From: Lentzea albida
Lineage (GTDB): Bacteria; Actinomycetota; Actinomycetes; Mycobacteriales; Pseudonocardiaceae
Assembly: GCF_900111005.1 (NCBI RefSeq)
Contig: NZ_FOFV01000014.1
Coordinates: forward strand, 186,001-250,000
Direction: 5' to 3'
Length of the DNA stretch: 64,000 nucleotides
The stretch's first letter is position 1. Each line of letters begins with the position of its first letter. The notes beneath the pieces were generated by a model. It saw nothing but the letters and a program-made list of their open reading frames with translations, was not told the origin of the DNA and ran no database searches. Shown one piece after another: positions 40,716-49,323 of this stretch. The position numbers and the translations under genes were made by a program.

Positions 40716-43564
40716 AACTCCCAGTCGACTGCGACGTCGGGGCCGAGTTCATCGACCCCGACGTAGGTGCTGCGCCGACTCAACCGCAGAGTCAGCGACA
40801 GATCGCGCAGCGGGCGAACGTCGAACTGGTTCACGCCGCTGATCCCCAGCACCTTCACCGACCGAGCGACTGCCTCGGCGTCGCACCAACCCCGGCAGTA
40901 CAAGCTCTTCAAAGTCGGCATCTCGGCGAGCGCGCTCAGATCGCAATCAGGGGCCACTGTGCTGAGGTGCAAGCTTCTCAGCGATCTGCCGCGGAGGAAG
41001 TCGAGACTGCGCCAGGGCTCTGCCTGATTCAGTCCGAGCGCTGGGACGTCCGGGATCTTGTCGGTGTTCGTGTAGCGCTGGGCGCCTGTCAGATAGATCA
41101 ATCGCGGTGCCGTGTGCTCCGAGGGACTGAGGTCGATCTCGCCTTCGACTCCCGCGTAGAAGTAGGCGATCCGCGGTAGGTCCTCGATGATCCGCAGGTC
41201 CGGCAGCCACTCGTCCGGTGACAACCAGAAGCCCACGCCGGTCAGATGCCGGAGACGGTTCAGATGCGGCACCAGCCGGGTCGACTCGATCCTGGCGATC
41301 CCCTCTTCCAGCGGTGCGTCCGCGAGGACCTCGTCCGCGTACCGCTCGACATCGAAGTTCTCCCATGCCTCCACCAGTTCACGCTGGATCCGTCGGTCAC
41401 GTGCGTACCCGGCGAGCTTGGCCATGGCTTCAGGCGACGCGACCAGCGCAGCACTGCGCACCGTCTCCACCGCGGCGGCCTTGTGGAGTTCATCGAGTGT
41501 GTCCGGCAGGTAGCGGAGCACGCGGTGGCCGATGGTCGCGAGTGACGCGGTTTCCTCGGCATCGCGTGGCGGCACGAGCTGGTCCCTGATGATCGCGTCG
41601 ATCCGGTCGCACAGGTCGGCGTCGACGTCGCGGACCGTCTCCAGGCATGCGGCCGCGAGCAGGTGCAACCGGCGGGCGTCCTCCGGCTGACGGTCGGCGA
41701 GGTCCAGCAGCGACGTCAGCAGTTCGTTCACCTGGGAGCGCTGCCCGTGCCCGCACGCCAGCACGATCGTCTGCGTCCACGAGTCCTGATGGGCGTGCGC
41801 GACCAGGGTTTCCACCTGGCCGTCCTGCATCGCCTCCTCACCCGCCAGGTACTCCTGGAAGGTCCTGTGCACGAAGTCGACCTGCCCCGGAACGGGCTCG
41901 CGGATCACACCGCTGCGCTCCAACAGGTGCGCGACGACGACACCAGGTTCCTCGTCCACGTTGGGCATGGAGCGGATCTTGCGGGCGACGTGCTCGTGCA
42001 CTTTGGCGGTCGGCAGCTGCGACAGGCCACCCAGGGTCAGGCGCCAGGCCAGGTCGCGCAGCAACACCGTCTTGTCCGACGTGGTGAGGATTCGGGCGAT
42101 GCCGCGTTCCGCGTCGCGCAGGTCGAGCAGCATCGTCAACGCCGCCGCGTACAACTCCATGCGGTTGTGCGGGAGGTCGGACACGCGACCGAGGTTCAGC
42201 GCGCACAACATCGCGCACAGCAAAGGAGAAGAGGCCAGGCCCTGGAGGTGCTGGCGGCTTTCGATCTGGGTGACCAGACGCCGCTGGGCTTCCTCGGGTG
42301 CCTCGGCCGCCTCGTGCCAGCGTTGCAGGAAGGCCTTCACGTCGGCGGGGCTCATCTGCTCCAGTGAGACCGCGGAGAAGTTGAGGTCTGCCAACCACTT
42401 GTCGTCCGTGGCGGCCGGGCGTGCGGTCACGACGGCCCGTGCGTCGGGGAAGGCCTGCAACAGGTCGCGCAGCCACTCGCGGACCTTGGAGCGCTTGTCC
42501 GGCGGCACCTCGTCGACGCCGTCGACCAGCAGAAGTCCTTTGCCCGCGCGGAGAACTCGGTGCACCCAACCCGCCGGCATGATGCCGGCGAGCCAGCCGG
42601 TGACGAACTCCTCCGGCTTGGTCGGGAGGGGCTTGTCGGCGTAGGAGCGCAGGCGGATCGGGAACGGGACCATGCCGTTCCACCGCTGGAGTCTGCCCGT
42701 GAAGCCGCTGCGGGCCGCGGTGACGGCCAGCCAGTCGAGCAGCGTCGTCTTGCCCGAACCAGCTTCGCCCCGCACGTAGGTGCGTCTCACCAACGCCGAC
42801 TCGACTCGCATGCCGGAGTAGGCGTGCTGGTCGGGTTCGGCGAACCAGTTGTCGCGTGCCCGTTTCTCGCCGGAGACGGTGAGGCTCAGGTAGGCGACGC
42901 TCAGCGCCAGGCGGGGGCGGTCCTTCATGGTCAGGCCGAGGAGTTCGAGGCGGTCGAGGGTGGCGCCGATGTAGCGGAGGTACTCGTCGCGGAACTCGTC
43001 GTCGTTGTCGGTGCCCTGCGGGGCGTAGAGCGAGGTTCGGGGGAGGCGGGACAGGACGTCGTCCAGCATCGCGGCCTGGGCCGTGGCACGGGACAACACC
43101 TCGGCCAGCGCGCGGGGCTGGAACGAGGGCAGGTTCCGGATGATCTGTACCAGGTAGCGGCAGGACTGGTCCAGTGCGATCTCGTGGCAGCGGCCCAGAT
43201 CGGCCCGCGGCAGTGAGCGGCGGATCTGCTGGGCCAGGACTTCCGGGTCCGCGTCGGCCGCCAGCAGTGCCGCGTCGGAGAGGTCCGCGGACGACAGCGC
43301 CTCCTCCACCGCGGTGAGGGAGGAGGCGATGTCGGCGTCGGAGAAGCGTTCCAGCGCGGTCTCGAGCTGCTCGGTGACCTGGTGGCCGATGTGGTCGACC
43401 AGGGTCTTGAGCTTGGCCTGCTGGGTGGGCTTGGAGAGTTCGGCCGCAGCGATCTCGGTCAGCGACAGGGTTCGTTCGTCGGTGTTGGCGGCGAGCCACT
43501 CGGTGGCGGCGCGCAGGGCGACGGACTGGCCCAGCTTGGAGACGGCGGCGATTTCTAAGCCCAC
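40712..43564 (-). CDS. NACHT-domain NTPase (bacterial NLR-like)
   Basis: 950-residue STAND-type switch protein. An all-helical N-terminal region (about 1-240, beginning GLEIAAVSKLGQSVALRAA) resembles the NACHT-associated helical domains of actinobacteria. The NACHT core follows with Walker A GEAGSGKT (266-273), Walker B LLLVDGVDEVPPDKR (345-359) and VVTARPAA. After winged and helical parts (FVHRTFQEYLAGEEAM, about 570) comes a long repeat-like C-terminus with leucine-rich spacing (RSLRSLHLSTVAPDCDLSAL). No separate effector domain is seen, so the N-terminal helices may be the effector. Single gene; bacterial NACHT proteins can act in antiphage defence, inferred here. Confidence 0.88.
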   Translation of the reverse strand: MGLEIAAVSKLGQSVALRAATEWLAANTDERTLSLTEIAAAELSKPTQQAKLKTLVDHIGHQVTEQLETALERFSDADIASSLTAVEEALSSADLSDAALLAADADPEVLAQQIRRSLPRADLGRCHEIALDQSCRYLVQIIRNLPSFQPRALAEVLSRATAQAAMLDDVLSRLPRTSLYAPQGTDNDDEFRDEYLRYIGATLDRLELLGLTMKDRPRLALSVAYLSLTVSGEKRARDNWFAEPDQHAYSGMRVESALVRRTYVRGEAGSGKTTLLDWLAVTAARSGFTGRLQRWNGMVPFPIRLRSYADKPLPTKPEEFVTGWLAGIMPAGWVHRVLRAGKGLLLVDGVDEVPPDKRSKVREWLRDLLQAFPDARAVVTARPAATDDKWLADLNFSAVSLEQMSPADVKAFLQRWHEAAEAPEEAQRRLVTQIESRQHLQGLASSPLLCAMLCALNLGRVSDLPHNRMELYAAALTMLLDLRDAERGIARILTTSDKTVLLRDLAWRLTLGGLSQLPTAKVHEHVARKIRSMPNVDEEPGVVVAHLLERSGVIREPVPGQVDFVHRTFQEYLAGEEAMQDGQVETLVAHAHQDSWTQTIVLACGHGQRSQVNELLTSLLDLADRQPEDARRLHLLAAACLETVRDVDADLCDRIDAIIRDQLVPPRDAEETASLATIGHRVLRYLPDTLDELHKAAAVETVRSAALVASPEAMAKLAGYARDRRIQRELVEAWENFDVERYADEVLADAPLEEGIARIESTRLVPHLNRLRHLTGVGFWLSPDEWLPDLRIIEDLPRIAYFYAGVEGEIDLSPSEHTAPRLIYLTGAQRYTNTDKIPDVPALGLNQAEPWRSLDFLRGRSLRSLHLSTVAPDCDLSALAEMPTLKSLYCRGWCDAEAVARSVKVLGISGVNQFDVRPLRDLSLTLRLSRRSTYVGVDELGPDVAVDWEF

Positions 43565-43574
43565 CCAAACGAGG

Positions 43575-43913
43575 TTAGACGGCCGCCTGGGCGTGCGAGG
43601 CCACCGACACGACGCAGACGCCCGCGGCGATCAGGGCCATGCCGCCCAGCATCGCGAGGTTCAGCGGGTCGGCGAACAGGACTCGGCTCGTGATGGCCAC
43701 GAGAGCGATGCCGGCGCCCGCCCAGATCGCGTAGGTGATGGCGACGGGCAGGCCCATTCTGATCACGAGCGATTCCAGGTACAGCGCGGTGAGGAAGCCC
43801 GCGGCCAGACCGGCGACGGGCCACGGTTTTGTGAAGCCCTCGGAGTATTTGAGGCAGAGGGTCGCGAAAACCTCCGCGCCCACGGCGAGGGCGAGCAACA
43901 TCCACTTGAGCAT
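43575..43913 (-). CDS. SMR multidrug efflux protein, EmrE type
   Basis: Four-span proton antiporter of 112 residues. The essential Glu14 sits in AVGAEVFATLCLKYSEGF, which is the EmrE/drug subtype, not the guanidinium-exporting Gdx subtype. The third and fourth spans (ITYAIWAGAGIALVAI, LGGMALIAAGVCVV) are typical. Start ATG 43913. Substrates would be quaternary ammonium cations. Confidence 0.92.
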   Translation of the reverse strand: MLKWMLLALAVGAEVFATLCLKYSEGFTKPWPVAGLAAGFLTALYLESLVIRMGLPVAITYAIWAGAGIALVAITSRVLFADPLNLAMLGGMALIAAGVCVVSVASHAQAAV

Positions 43914-44149
43914 TGAATTTTCCCAGCACGAAATGCGCGCAGCGTGAGGCGTGCGCGTTGAAGACAACGGGTGACGTCGAGGCGAAAAGCCCTGGTCAGC
44001 CGCCACGTGCGGGGAAGTGGACTCGCAAGGTGAAATCAGACGGGATGTCGGGGCCGTTAGGTGCCGTCAAACGACACACGGTGTATCACCCTCACCGGAA
44101 CAGGGGCGGCTTTGTTGCACGCCCTCCACCCGACCATACCTGAAAAAAG
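43914..44149. other. intergenic region upstream of the SMR gene
   Basis: 236 bases between the SMR start and the bcp terminator. I see no open reading frame with coding character. I looked for a guanidine riboswitch on the minus strand and found no match to its conserved loops. It presumably holds the SMR promoter; nothing firmer can be assigned. Confidence 0.5.
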
Positions 44150-44180
44150 GGCCGCCGTCGCAACCATTGCGACGGCGGCC
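44150..44180 (-). terminator. intrinsic terminator of bcp
   Basis: GGCCGCCGTCGCAA and TTGCGACGGCGGCC form a perfect 14-pair stem with a three-base loop. On the minus strand it is followed by CTTTTTT, a classic Rho-independent terminator, 18 bases after the bcp stop. Confidence 0.95.
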
Positions 44181-44197
44181 TCACATCGGGTGGAAAT

Positions 44198-44665
44198 TCA
44201 GGCGGGGAGTTCGCGCAGGAGCTTGGCGACGTGGCCGGTGGCGCGGACGTTGTACATGGCCTTGACGATCTTGCCGTCGGGGCCGACGAGGAACGTCGAG
44301 CGGATGACGCCCTGGACGGTCCTGCCGTAGTTCTGCTTCTCGCCGAACGCGCCCCACTCGGTGAGGACCTTCTTGTCCGGGTCGCCGAGGAGCGGGAAGT
44401 TCAGGCCCTCGCTGTCGCGGAACTTCGCGAGCTTCTCCTGCTTGTCGGGCGAGATGCCGACGACCTCGTAGCCCGAGTCGGCGAGCACGCCGAGGTTGTC
44501 GCGGAAGTCGCAGGCCTGCTTCGTGCAGCCCGGCGTGCTCGCGGCCGGGTAGAAGTACACGACCACGGACTTGCCGAGGTAGTCGGACAGGGACACCGGC
44601 TTGCCCTCGCTGTCGGGCAGCGTGAACGCGGGCGCGGTGTCACCAGGTTCGAGACGACTGGTCAT
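44198..44665 (-). CDS. bcp: thioredoxin-dependent peroxiredoxin Bcp
   Basis: Thiol peroxidase of 155 residues that reduces hydrogen peroxide and organic peroxides. Peroxidatic Cys47 and resolving Cys52 lie five apart (TPGCTKQACDFRDN), the atypical two-Cys BCP pattern. The ATG starts six bases after TAGTCT on the minus strand (leaderless). Confidence 0.95.
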   Translation of the reverse strand: MTSRLEPGDTAPAFTLPDSEGKPVSLSDYLGKSVVVYFYPAASTPGCTKQACDFRDNLGVLADSGYEVVGISPDKQEKLAKFRDSEGLNFPLLGDPDKKVLTEWGAFGEKQNYGRTVQGVIRSTFLVGPDGKIVKAMYNVRATGHVAKLLRELPA

Positions 44666-44687
44666 GGCCAGAGACTATTCCGAGGAG

Positions 44688-45215
44688 CTACGCCTGGCCC
44701 TCGAAGACGGTGGGCGCGTCCTGGTCCTGCCCGCCCGGCTTGATGGTCAGTTCCACCTGCGCCGGCGACTCCGGCACCACGAACGCCAGCTGGAGCTGCG
44801 TGTCGCGGCCCGGCGGGAGCTCCGCCACGGCCGTGGCGAGGCCGTTGAGGCCCTGCACGGAGTCGACGAGCTCGGGAGCGGGCTGGCCGTTCGCCAGTGC
44901 CCTGACGGCGAGCTGGGAGGGGCGGTAGGACGTCTTGGAGCCGTTGTAGACGGTGATCGTGAAGACCGCCGTGCGCCCGGCCGGGGGAACGGCCGTCTCG
45001 GACGGCTTGAGCGAGCGGGGCGCGGAGACCACAACGGACAGACCCGACGCCCACACGCGTTGCGTGCCGAACGCGGCGGCACCGGACGCGCTCGGCGTCT
45101 CGGCCCGCTGTTCGACGGTCAGGTTCTCGTCGGGGGTGACGGCGACACTGGGGCCCGCACATCCCGCCACGGCCAGCAGCAGGCACAGGCCCGCGGCCGT
45201 GTTGGCGAACTTCAC
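44688..45215 (-). CDS. lipoprotein with a DUF4352-like beta domain
   Basis: 175 residues. Signal peptide from a GTG start (KFANTAAGLCLLLAVAGC) with lipobox AVAGC, then a polar linker and an immunoglobulin-like beta domain (TAVFTITVYNGSKTSYRPSQ, LPPGRDTQLQLAFVVPE). Such domains are common in actinobacterial lipoproteins; the ligand is not known. The GTG at 45215 is preceded by GGGGAG; longer readings contain no signal peptide. Confidence 0.82.
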   Translation of the reverse strand: MKFANTAAGLCLLLAVAGCAGPSVAVTPDENLTVEQRAETPSASGAAAFGTQRVWASGLSVVVSAPRSLKPSETAVPPAGRTAVFTITVYNGSKTSYRPSQLAVRALANGQPAPELVDSVQGLNGLATAVAELPPGRDTQLQLAFVVPESPAQVELTIKPGGQDQDAPTVFEGQA

Positions 45216-45552
45216 GAACTCCCCTTTCCCACCCCGGCGGTGGGTGTGAGCGACTCCCGTCAACTGTGACGGTGCCGAAGGGGGAGTGCGAACGAAAGAG
45301 GCCTGAAGAAGCGGACCTGGTGCCGGGCCGTGGCCGACTCGTGATGGGCGGCGTGGGCGGCGCCACAGTGGCACCGGCCCCACGCCGTCCTAGTGGTCGA
45401 GACCACTGGGTGAAGCTAGGGAGCGCGTCGGGGGGCGTGCGCGCTCACTCCGATCATCGCCCACTGTGTGCCACGCGCTACAAGCGGAGCCGGTTTTCAC
45501 CCGTTCAGAGCAACGCCAGTCGTACAAAACGTGAAGCTCACGCCTGGGCGAC
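45216..45552. other. intergenic region, 337 bases
   Basis: Upstream of the lipoprotein gene and downstream of the luciferase-like gene. It holds one 16-base palindrome (next entry) and G/C-rich hairpins around 45330-45390; no gene is supported. Confidence 0.5.
45392..45407. promoter_or_regulatory. operator-like palindrome
   Basis: AGTGGTC-GA-GACCACT: seven-base arms with a two-base centre, 177 bases before the lipoprotein start. Dyad of the size bound by dimeric regulators; the regulator is unknown. Confidence 0.4.
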
Positions 45553-46581
45553 TCACGTATGTGCGGCTGAACGGCCCAGCGACGGCGTCCGTTCGGCCAC
45601 TTCGCTGAGCAGTTGGAACGAACGCAGACGGTCATCGTGCCCGTGGACGATGGTCGTCACCATGAGCTCGTCGGCCGCCGTCGACTCCATCAACTCGTCC
45701 AGCCCGGCGCGGACCGTTGAGGGGGATCCGATGATCTGGGTGGACATGCGGTCCTCCACCACCAGCTGGTCGATCTCGGTGTACGGGTAGTCCGCGGCCT
45801 CCTGCGGCGTCGCCAGCGGACCGGGCCGGCCCTGGCGCAGCTTCACGAAGGAGAGCGCTCCCGGGCCCGCCAGGTACCGCGCCTGCTCGTCGTCGTCGGC
45901 GATGAGGACCGAGGCGCACACCATCGCGTACGGCGCGTCGAGCGTCTCGGACGGCCGGAAGTTCCGCCGGTACAGCTCCAGCGCCGGCAACGTGTTCTGG
46001 GCGCTGAAGTGGTGGGCGAACGCGAACGGCAGGCCCAGCAGTCCGGCGGCCTGCGCGCTGTAGCCGGACGAACCCAGCAGCCAGATCGGCGGCTTGTTGC
46101 CCGCGGCCGGCACGGCGTTGAGCTCGGCGGTGCCCTCGAAGTACTTGATCAGCTCGGTCAGCTCCTGCGGGAAGTTCTCCGCGGACAGACCGGCCTCCGT
46201 GCGCCGCAACGCCCGCGCCGTCTTCTGGTCGGTGCCGGGGGCGCGGCCGATGCCCAGGTCGATGCGGCCGGGGTGCAGCGCCTCCAGCATGCCGAACTGC
46301 TCGGCGACGACGAGCGGGGCGTGGTTGGGCAGCATGACGCCGCCCGAACCGACGCGGATCGTCTCGGTGGCGTCCGCGACGTGCCCGATGAGCACGGCGG
46401 GCGCCGACGAGGCGATGCCGGGCATGTTGTGGTGCTCGGCGAACCAGTAGCGGTGGTAGCCGAGGCGTTCTGCCTGCTGAGCGAGTTCCCGCGAGTTCCG
46501 CAGGGCGGTCGTCGCGTCGGACCCCGCCGTGATGGGCGCGAGGTCGAGTACGGACAGCGGGATCTCACTCAGACGGCTCAT
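45553..46581 (-). CDS. luciferase-like (LLM class) flavin-dependent oxidoreductase
   Basis: FMN- or F420-dependent oxidoreductase, 342 residues, TIM-barrel of the bacterial luciferase superfamily: SVLDLAPITAGSDATTAL, RYWFAEHHNMPGIASSAPAV, GSGGVMLPNHAPLVVAEQFG, GRIDLGIGRAPGTD. The AEHH and GRAPG blocks mark the alkanal-monooxygenase-like group, mostly of unknown substrate. Single gene. Confidence 0.9.
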   Translation of the reverse strand: MSRLSEIPLSVLDLAPITAGSDATTALRNSRELAQQAERLGYHRYWFAEHHNMPGIASSAPAVLIGHVADATETIRVGSGGVMLPNHAPLVVAEQFGMLEALHPGRIDLGIGRAPGTDQKTARALRRTEAGLSAENFPQELTELIKYFEGTAELNAVPAAGNKPPIWLLGSSGYSAQAAGLLGLPFAFAHHFSAQNTLPALELYRRNFRPSETLDAPYAMVCASVLIADDDEQARYLAGPGALSFVKLRQGRPGPLATPQEAADYPYTEIDQLVVEDRMSTQIIGSPSTVRAGLDELMESTAADELMVTTIVHGHDDRLRSFQLLSEVAERTPSLGRSAAHT

Positions 46582-46588
46582 ACATCGA

Positions 46589-47338
46589 TCAACACCGATA
46601 CTTCGTCACTTCTTCCGTGAGCCGGGTAACTCGTTTCGCCGCCTTCTCGTAGCTGGTGCCCTCGGGGTGCAGGGTCAGCACCGCGACGACGCTGAACCAG
46701 CACGTGCCGGAGGTGTGCAGGGCCGGTGACTTCGTGTCGAGTTCCCACTGGATGCGCGGCCGCGGCCGGTCGACGCACGGCTTCGCCGGGTCGCCGAACC
46801 CGGACCAGCCCTGCTTGAACGCGGGGTTCCACGTCACCGACGGCAGCCCGAACGACTGGTCGAACCCGTCCGACGCGCACTTCTCGGCCCGTTGCAGGTG
46901 CCCCATGATCGTGCGGCGCACGTGTGGCCTGGCGTCCTCCAGGAGGTACTTGTAGATCTTCACGACGTCATGCGCACTCACGGCCGTGTAGCCCCACATG
47001 CCCCGGTTCTCGGGCGGCAGCGTGTCCTTGAGCTTCAACCGCTCGGCCGTGCGCACGACGAGCTGCTCCCAGCCGTTCTCCACCCACAGCTCACTGGCCG
47101 CGTTGTCGTCGCTGACCCGCAGCATGGGTTCGATGCGCGGGTCGTCGCCGCGCGTCTCCAGCTGTTCGATCGCGATCAGGATCTTCACCAGGGAGGCGGA
47201 CCTGATCTTCTTGTGCACGTCCCGGCCGGTCACCTGGTGCGTGATCCGGTCGTAGACCGCGTAGGAGGCCGTCGGTGCGGGGACCGGGGCCGGGGTCGTC
47301 GGTGCCGCGAGCAACGCCATCGTCAGAAGTAGGTGCAC
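46589..47338 (-). CDS. secreted serine-hydrolase (class A beta-lactamase-like) protein
   Basis: 249 residues from a GTG at 47338. A short hydrophobic signal (VHLLLTMALLAAP) precedes a Pro/Ala linker and a penicillin-binding-like domain: SASLVK fits the SxxK motif (Ser nucleophile and Lys), SDDNAA fits the SDN motif, and AFKQGWSG may stand for KTG. Activity is uncertain because the Glu of the omega loop is not evident, and it is likely a non-lactamase family member. The start codon is uncertain; a GTG 54 bases upstream is possible. Confidence 0.75.
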   Translation of the reverse strand: MHLLLTMALLAAPTTPAPVPAPTASYAVYDRITHQVTGRDVHKKIRSASLVKILIAIEQLETRGDDPRIEPMLRVSDDNAASELWVENGWEQLVVRTAERLKLKDTLPPENRGMWGYTAVSAHDVVKIYKYLLEDARPHVRRTIMGHLQRAEKCASDGFDQSFGLPSVTWNPAFKQGWSGFGDPAKPCVDRPRPRIQWELDTKSPALHTSGTCWFSVVAVLTLHPEGTSYEKAAKRVTRLTEEVTKYRC

Positions 47339-47432
47339 GGCCCCGGAAGCTAGCGAGGTCTCGGACCTTTCGCCCGATGTTTCGTAGCTCACACGTGAGA
47401 CGGACCGGTTGTCCCGGTTGGTTGTTCGTGGT

Positions 47433-48479
47433 GTGACGGACGTGGTGGTGATCGGTGCCGGACAGGCGGGCCTGTCCGCCTCCTACTTCCTGCGGCGGCG
47501 CGGTGTGGACCACGTCGTGCTGGACGCGAACCCCGCTCCCGGTGGCGCGTGGCTGCACCGCTGGCCGAGCCTGCGCATGCGGACCGTGCACGGCATCCAC
47601 GAACTGCCGGGCATGCCGTTCGAGCAGCCCGCACCCGACGAACCCGCGAACGAGGCGATCCCGTCCTACTTCGCCCGCTACGAACAGCTCTTCGACCTGC
47701 CCGTCGTGCGGCCGGTGAACGTCACACAGGTCGTCAACGACGGTGCGCTGCTCAAGGTCGAGACCGGTGACGGCGTCTGGACCACCCGCGGCCTGATCAA
47801 CGCGACGGGCACCTGGCGCCGCCCGTTCTGGCCGCACTACCCCGGCCAGGAGACGTTCCGGGGCCGCCAGCTCCACACCGCCGACTACCAGGGCCCGGCC
47901 TCGTTCGCCGGCAAGCGCGTCGTGGTCGTCGGCGGGGGTGCCTCGGCCACGCAGCAGTTGCTGGAACTCGCTCCTCTCGCAGCGGAGACCCGCTGGGTCA
48001 CCCGGCACGAACCGGTCTGGCGGGAGGGCCCGTTCACCGAGGACTACGGCCGCTGGGTGGTCGGCATGGTCGACGAACGCGTGCGGGCGGGCCTGATCCC
48101 GCGCAGCGTCGTCAGCGTCACCGGGCTCGCCCTGAACGCCGAGACCCGCGCCGGGCTGGAGTCCGGCGTGCTGGACCGGTGGCCGATGTTCGAACGGATC
48201 ACGCCGTCCGGTGTGCAGTGGGCCTCCGGGGAGAGGTTCGACGCCGACGTGATCCTGTGGGCGACCGGGTTCCGGCACGACCTCGAGCACCTCGCGCCGT
48301 TGCACCTGCGTGCGGCCGGGGGTGGGATCCAGGTCGACGGCACGCGGGTGGTGTCGGACCCGCGGATCCACCTGGTGGGGTACGGGCCTTCGGCCAGCAC
48401 CATCGGGGCCAACCGGGCCGGGCGGGCCGCCGTCCGGGAGCTGACGGCGCACCTGGACGGCGCGAAGGTCGTCGGGTAG
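47433..48479 (+). CDS. FAD/NAD(P)-dependent oxidoreductase, monooxygenase-like
   Basis: 348-residue flavoprotein with an N-terminal FAD motif (VVVIGAGQAGLSASYFL) and an internal NAD(P) motif (VVVVGGGASATQQLL), and a late ATGF (LWATGFRHDL). This is the layout of small flavin monooxygenases and thioredoxin-reductase-like proteins of the Trk/CzcO group. Substrate unknown. I start at GTG 47433, close to the dinucleotide fold; an in-frame start 24 bases upstream is possible. Confidence 0.85.
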   Translation: MTDVVVIGAGQAGLSASYFLRRRGVDHVVLDANPAPGGAWLHRWPSLRMRTVHGIHELPGMPFEQPAPDEPANEAIPSYFARYEQLFDLPVVRPVNVTQVVNDGALLKVETGDGVWTTRGLINATGTWRRPFWPHYPGQETFRGRQLHTADYQGPASFAGKRVVVVGGGASATQQLLELAPLAAETRWVTRHEPVWREGPFTEDYGRWVVGMVDERVRAGLIPRSVVSVTGLALNAETRAGLESGVLDRWPMFERITPSGVQWASGERFDADVILWATGFRHDLEHLAPLHLRAAGGGIQVDGTRVVSDPRIHLVGYGPSASTIGANRAGRAAVRELTAHLDGAKVVG

Positions 48480-48486
48480 GTCGCGC

Positions 48487-49101
48487 TCAGGCGTTGGTGT
48501 CGGCCCGGCGTTTCGAGACGCGGGTGACCACGAAGACGACGACGGCCACGGCCGCGAGGCCCAGGACCACCTTCGAGCCGAGGCCCACGTACTGCTCGAC
48601 CAGGTGCCAGTTGTCGCCCAGCAGGTAGCCCGCGAGGATCAGGGCCGTGTTCCAGAGCAGGCTGCCCGCGGCGGTGTAGGCGAGGAACGGCGCCAGGCGC
48701 ATGCGTTCAACGCCGGCCGGGATCGAGACCAGGCTGCGGAAGACCGGGATCATGCGGCCGAAGAAGACCGCGCGGTAACCGTTGCGCAGGAACCAGGCCT
48801 CTGTTCTGTCCACATCGGACACACGGACCAGTGGCATCCGGGCGGCGATGCGGCGAACCCGTTCGCGGCCCAGCGACGCGCCCACCCAGTAGAGCAGGAG
48901 CGCGCCGGCCACGGAGCCTAAGGTGGTCCAGGCGATGGCGTCGAAGAGCGACATCTTGCCCTGGGCCGCCGTGAAGCCGGCCAGCGGCAGGAACACCTCG
49001 CTGGGCAGGGGCGGGAACAGGTTCTCCAGCGCGATCGCCAGTGCCGCTCCGGGTGCGCCGAGCGCGTGCATCAGGTCGGTGACCCAGTCGACCAGGTTCA
49101 T
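48487..49101 (-). CDS. DedA-family membrane protein
   Basis: 204-residue polytopic protein of the DedA (SNARE-associated) family, lipid scramblases or flippases of undecaprenyl phosphate or phosphatidylethanolamine. ENLFPPLPSEVFLPLAGF and the conserved acidic/basic segment FFGRMIPVFRSLVSIPAGV are clear. Start ATG 49101 behind GGAAGG; TAACGT lies seven bases upstream. Stop convergent with the FAD-oxidoreductase gene. Confidence 0.93.
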   Translation of the reverse strand: MNLVDWVTDLMHALGAPGAALAIALENLFPPLPSEVFLPLAGFTAAQGKMSLFDAIAWTTLGSVAGALLLYWVGASLGRERVRRIAARMPLVRVSDVDRTEAWFLRNGYRAVFFGRMIPVFRSLVSIPAGVERMRLAPFLAYTAAGSLLWNTALILAGYLLGDNWHLVEQYVGLGSKVVLGLAAVAVVVFVVTRVSKRRADTNA

Positions 49102-49138
49102 GCCTTCCACGTTACGGACGGGATCGGCTGGTGACATT

Positions 49139-49173
49139 GGGGTGAACCGCACACTTGGGGTGGGGTTCACCCC
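49139..49173. promoter_or_regulatory. long inverted repeat between dedA and the ATPase gene
   Basis: GGGGTGAACC (49139-49148) and GGTTCACCCC (49164-49173) are perfect ten-base arms with a 15-base spacer. May be two half-sites of a regulator acting on both divergent genes. Confidence 0.45.
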
Positions 49174-49190
49174 ACTCCGTCCTCGGGGAA

Positions 49191-49204
49191 GTCCACTAGT
49201 GGAC
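49191..49204. promoter_or_regulatory. perfect 14-base palindrome
   Basis: GTCCACTAGTGGAC is fully self-complementary and sits 120 bases before the ATPase start, 90 bases upstream of dedA. Operator-like; regulator unknown. Confidence 0.45.
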
Positions 49205-49323
49205 AGGCGGATCCGAACATTATTCACAATAGAGGGTCTACAAAGGACGACTTCCGGTCCGTTGGTGCACATCGCGCGGGAAAGGCTTTTCCGGACGGGA
49301 TTCGTTTGACTACGATCATTTCG

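Noticed and set aside
43914..44149. Guanidine riboswitch upstream of the SMR gene
   Set aside because: Conserved loop sequences of the known guanidine classes are not seen, and the protein is of the EmrE drug subtype.
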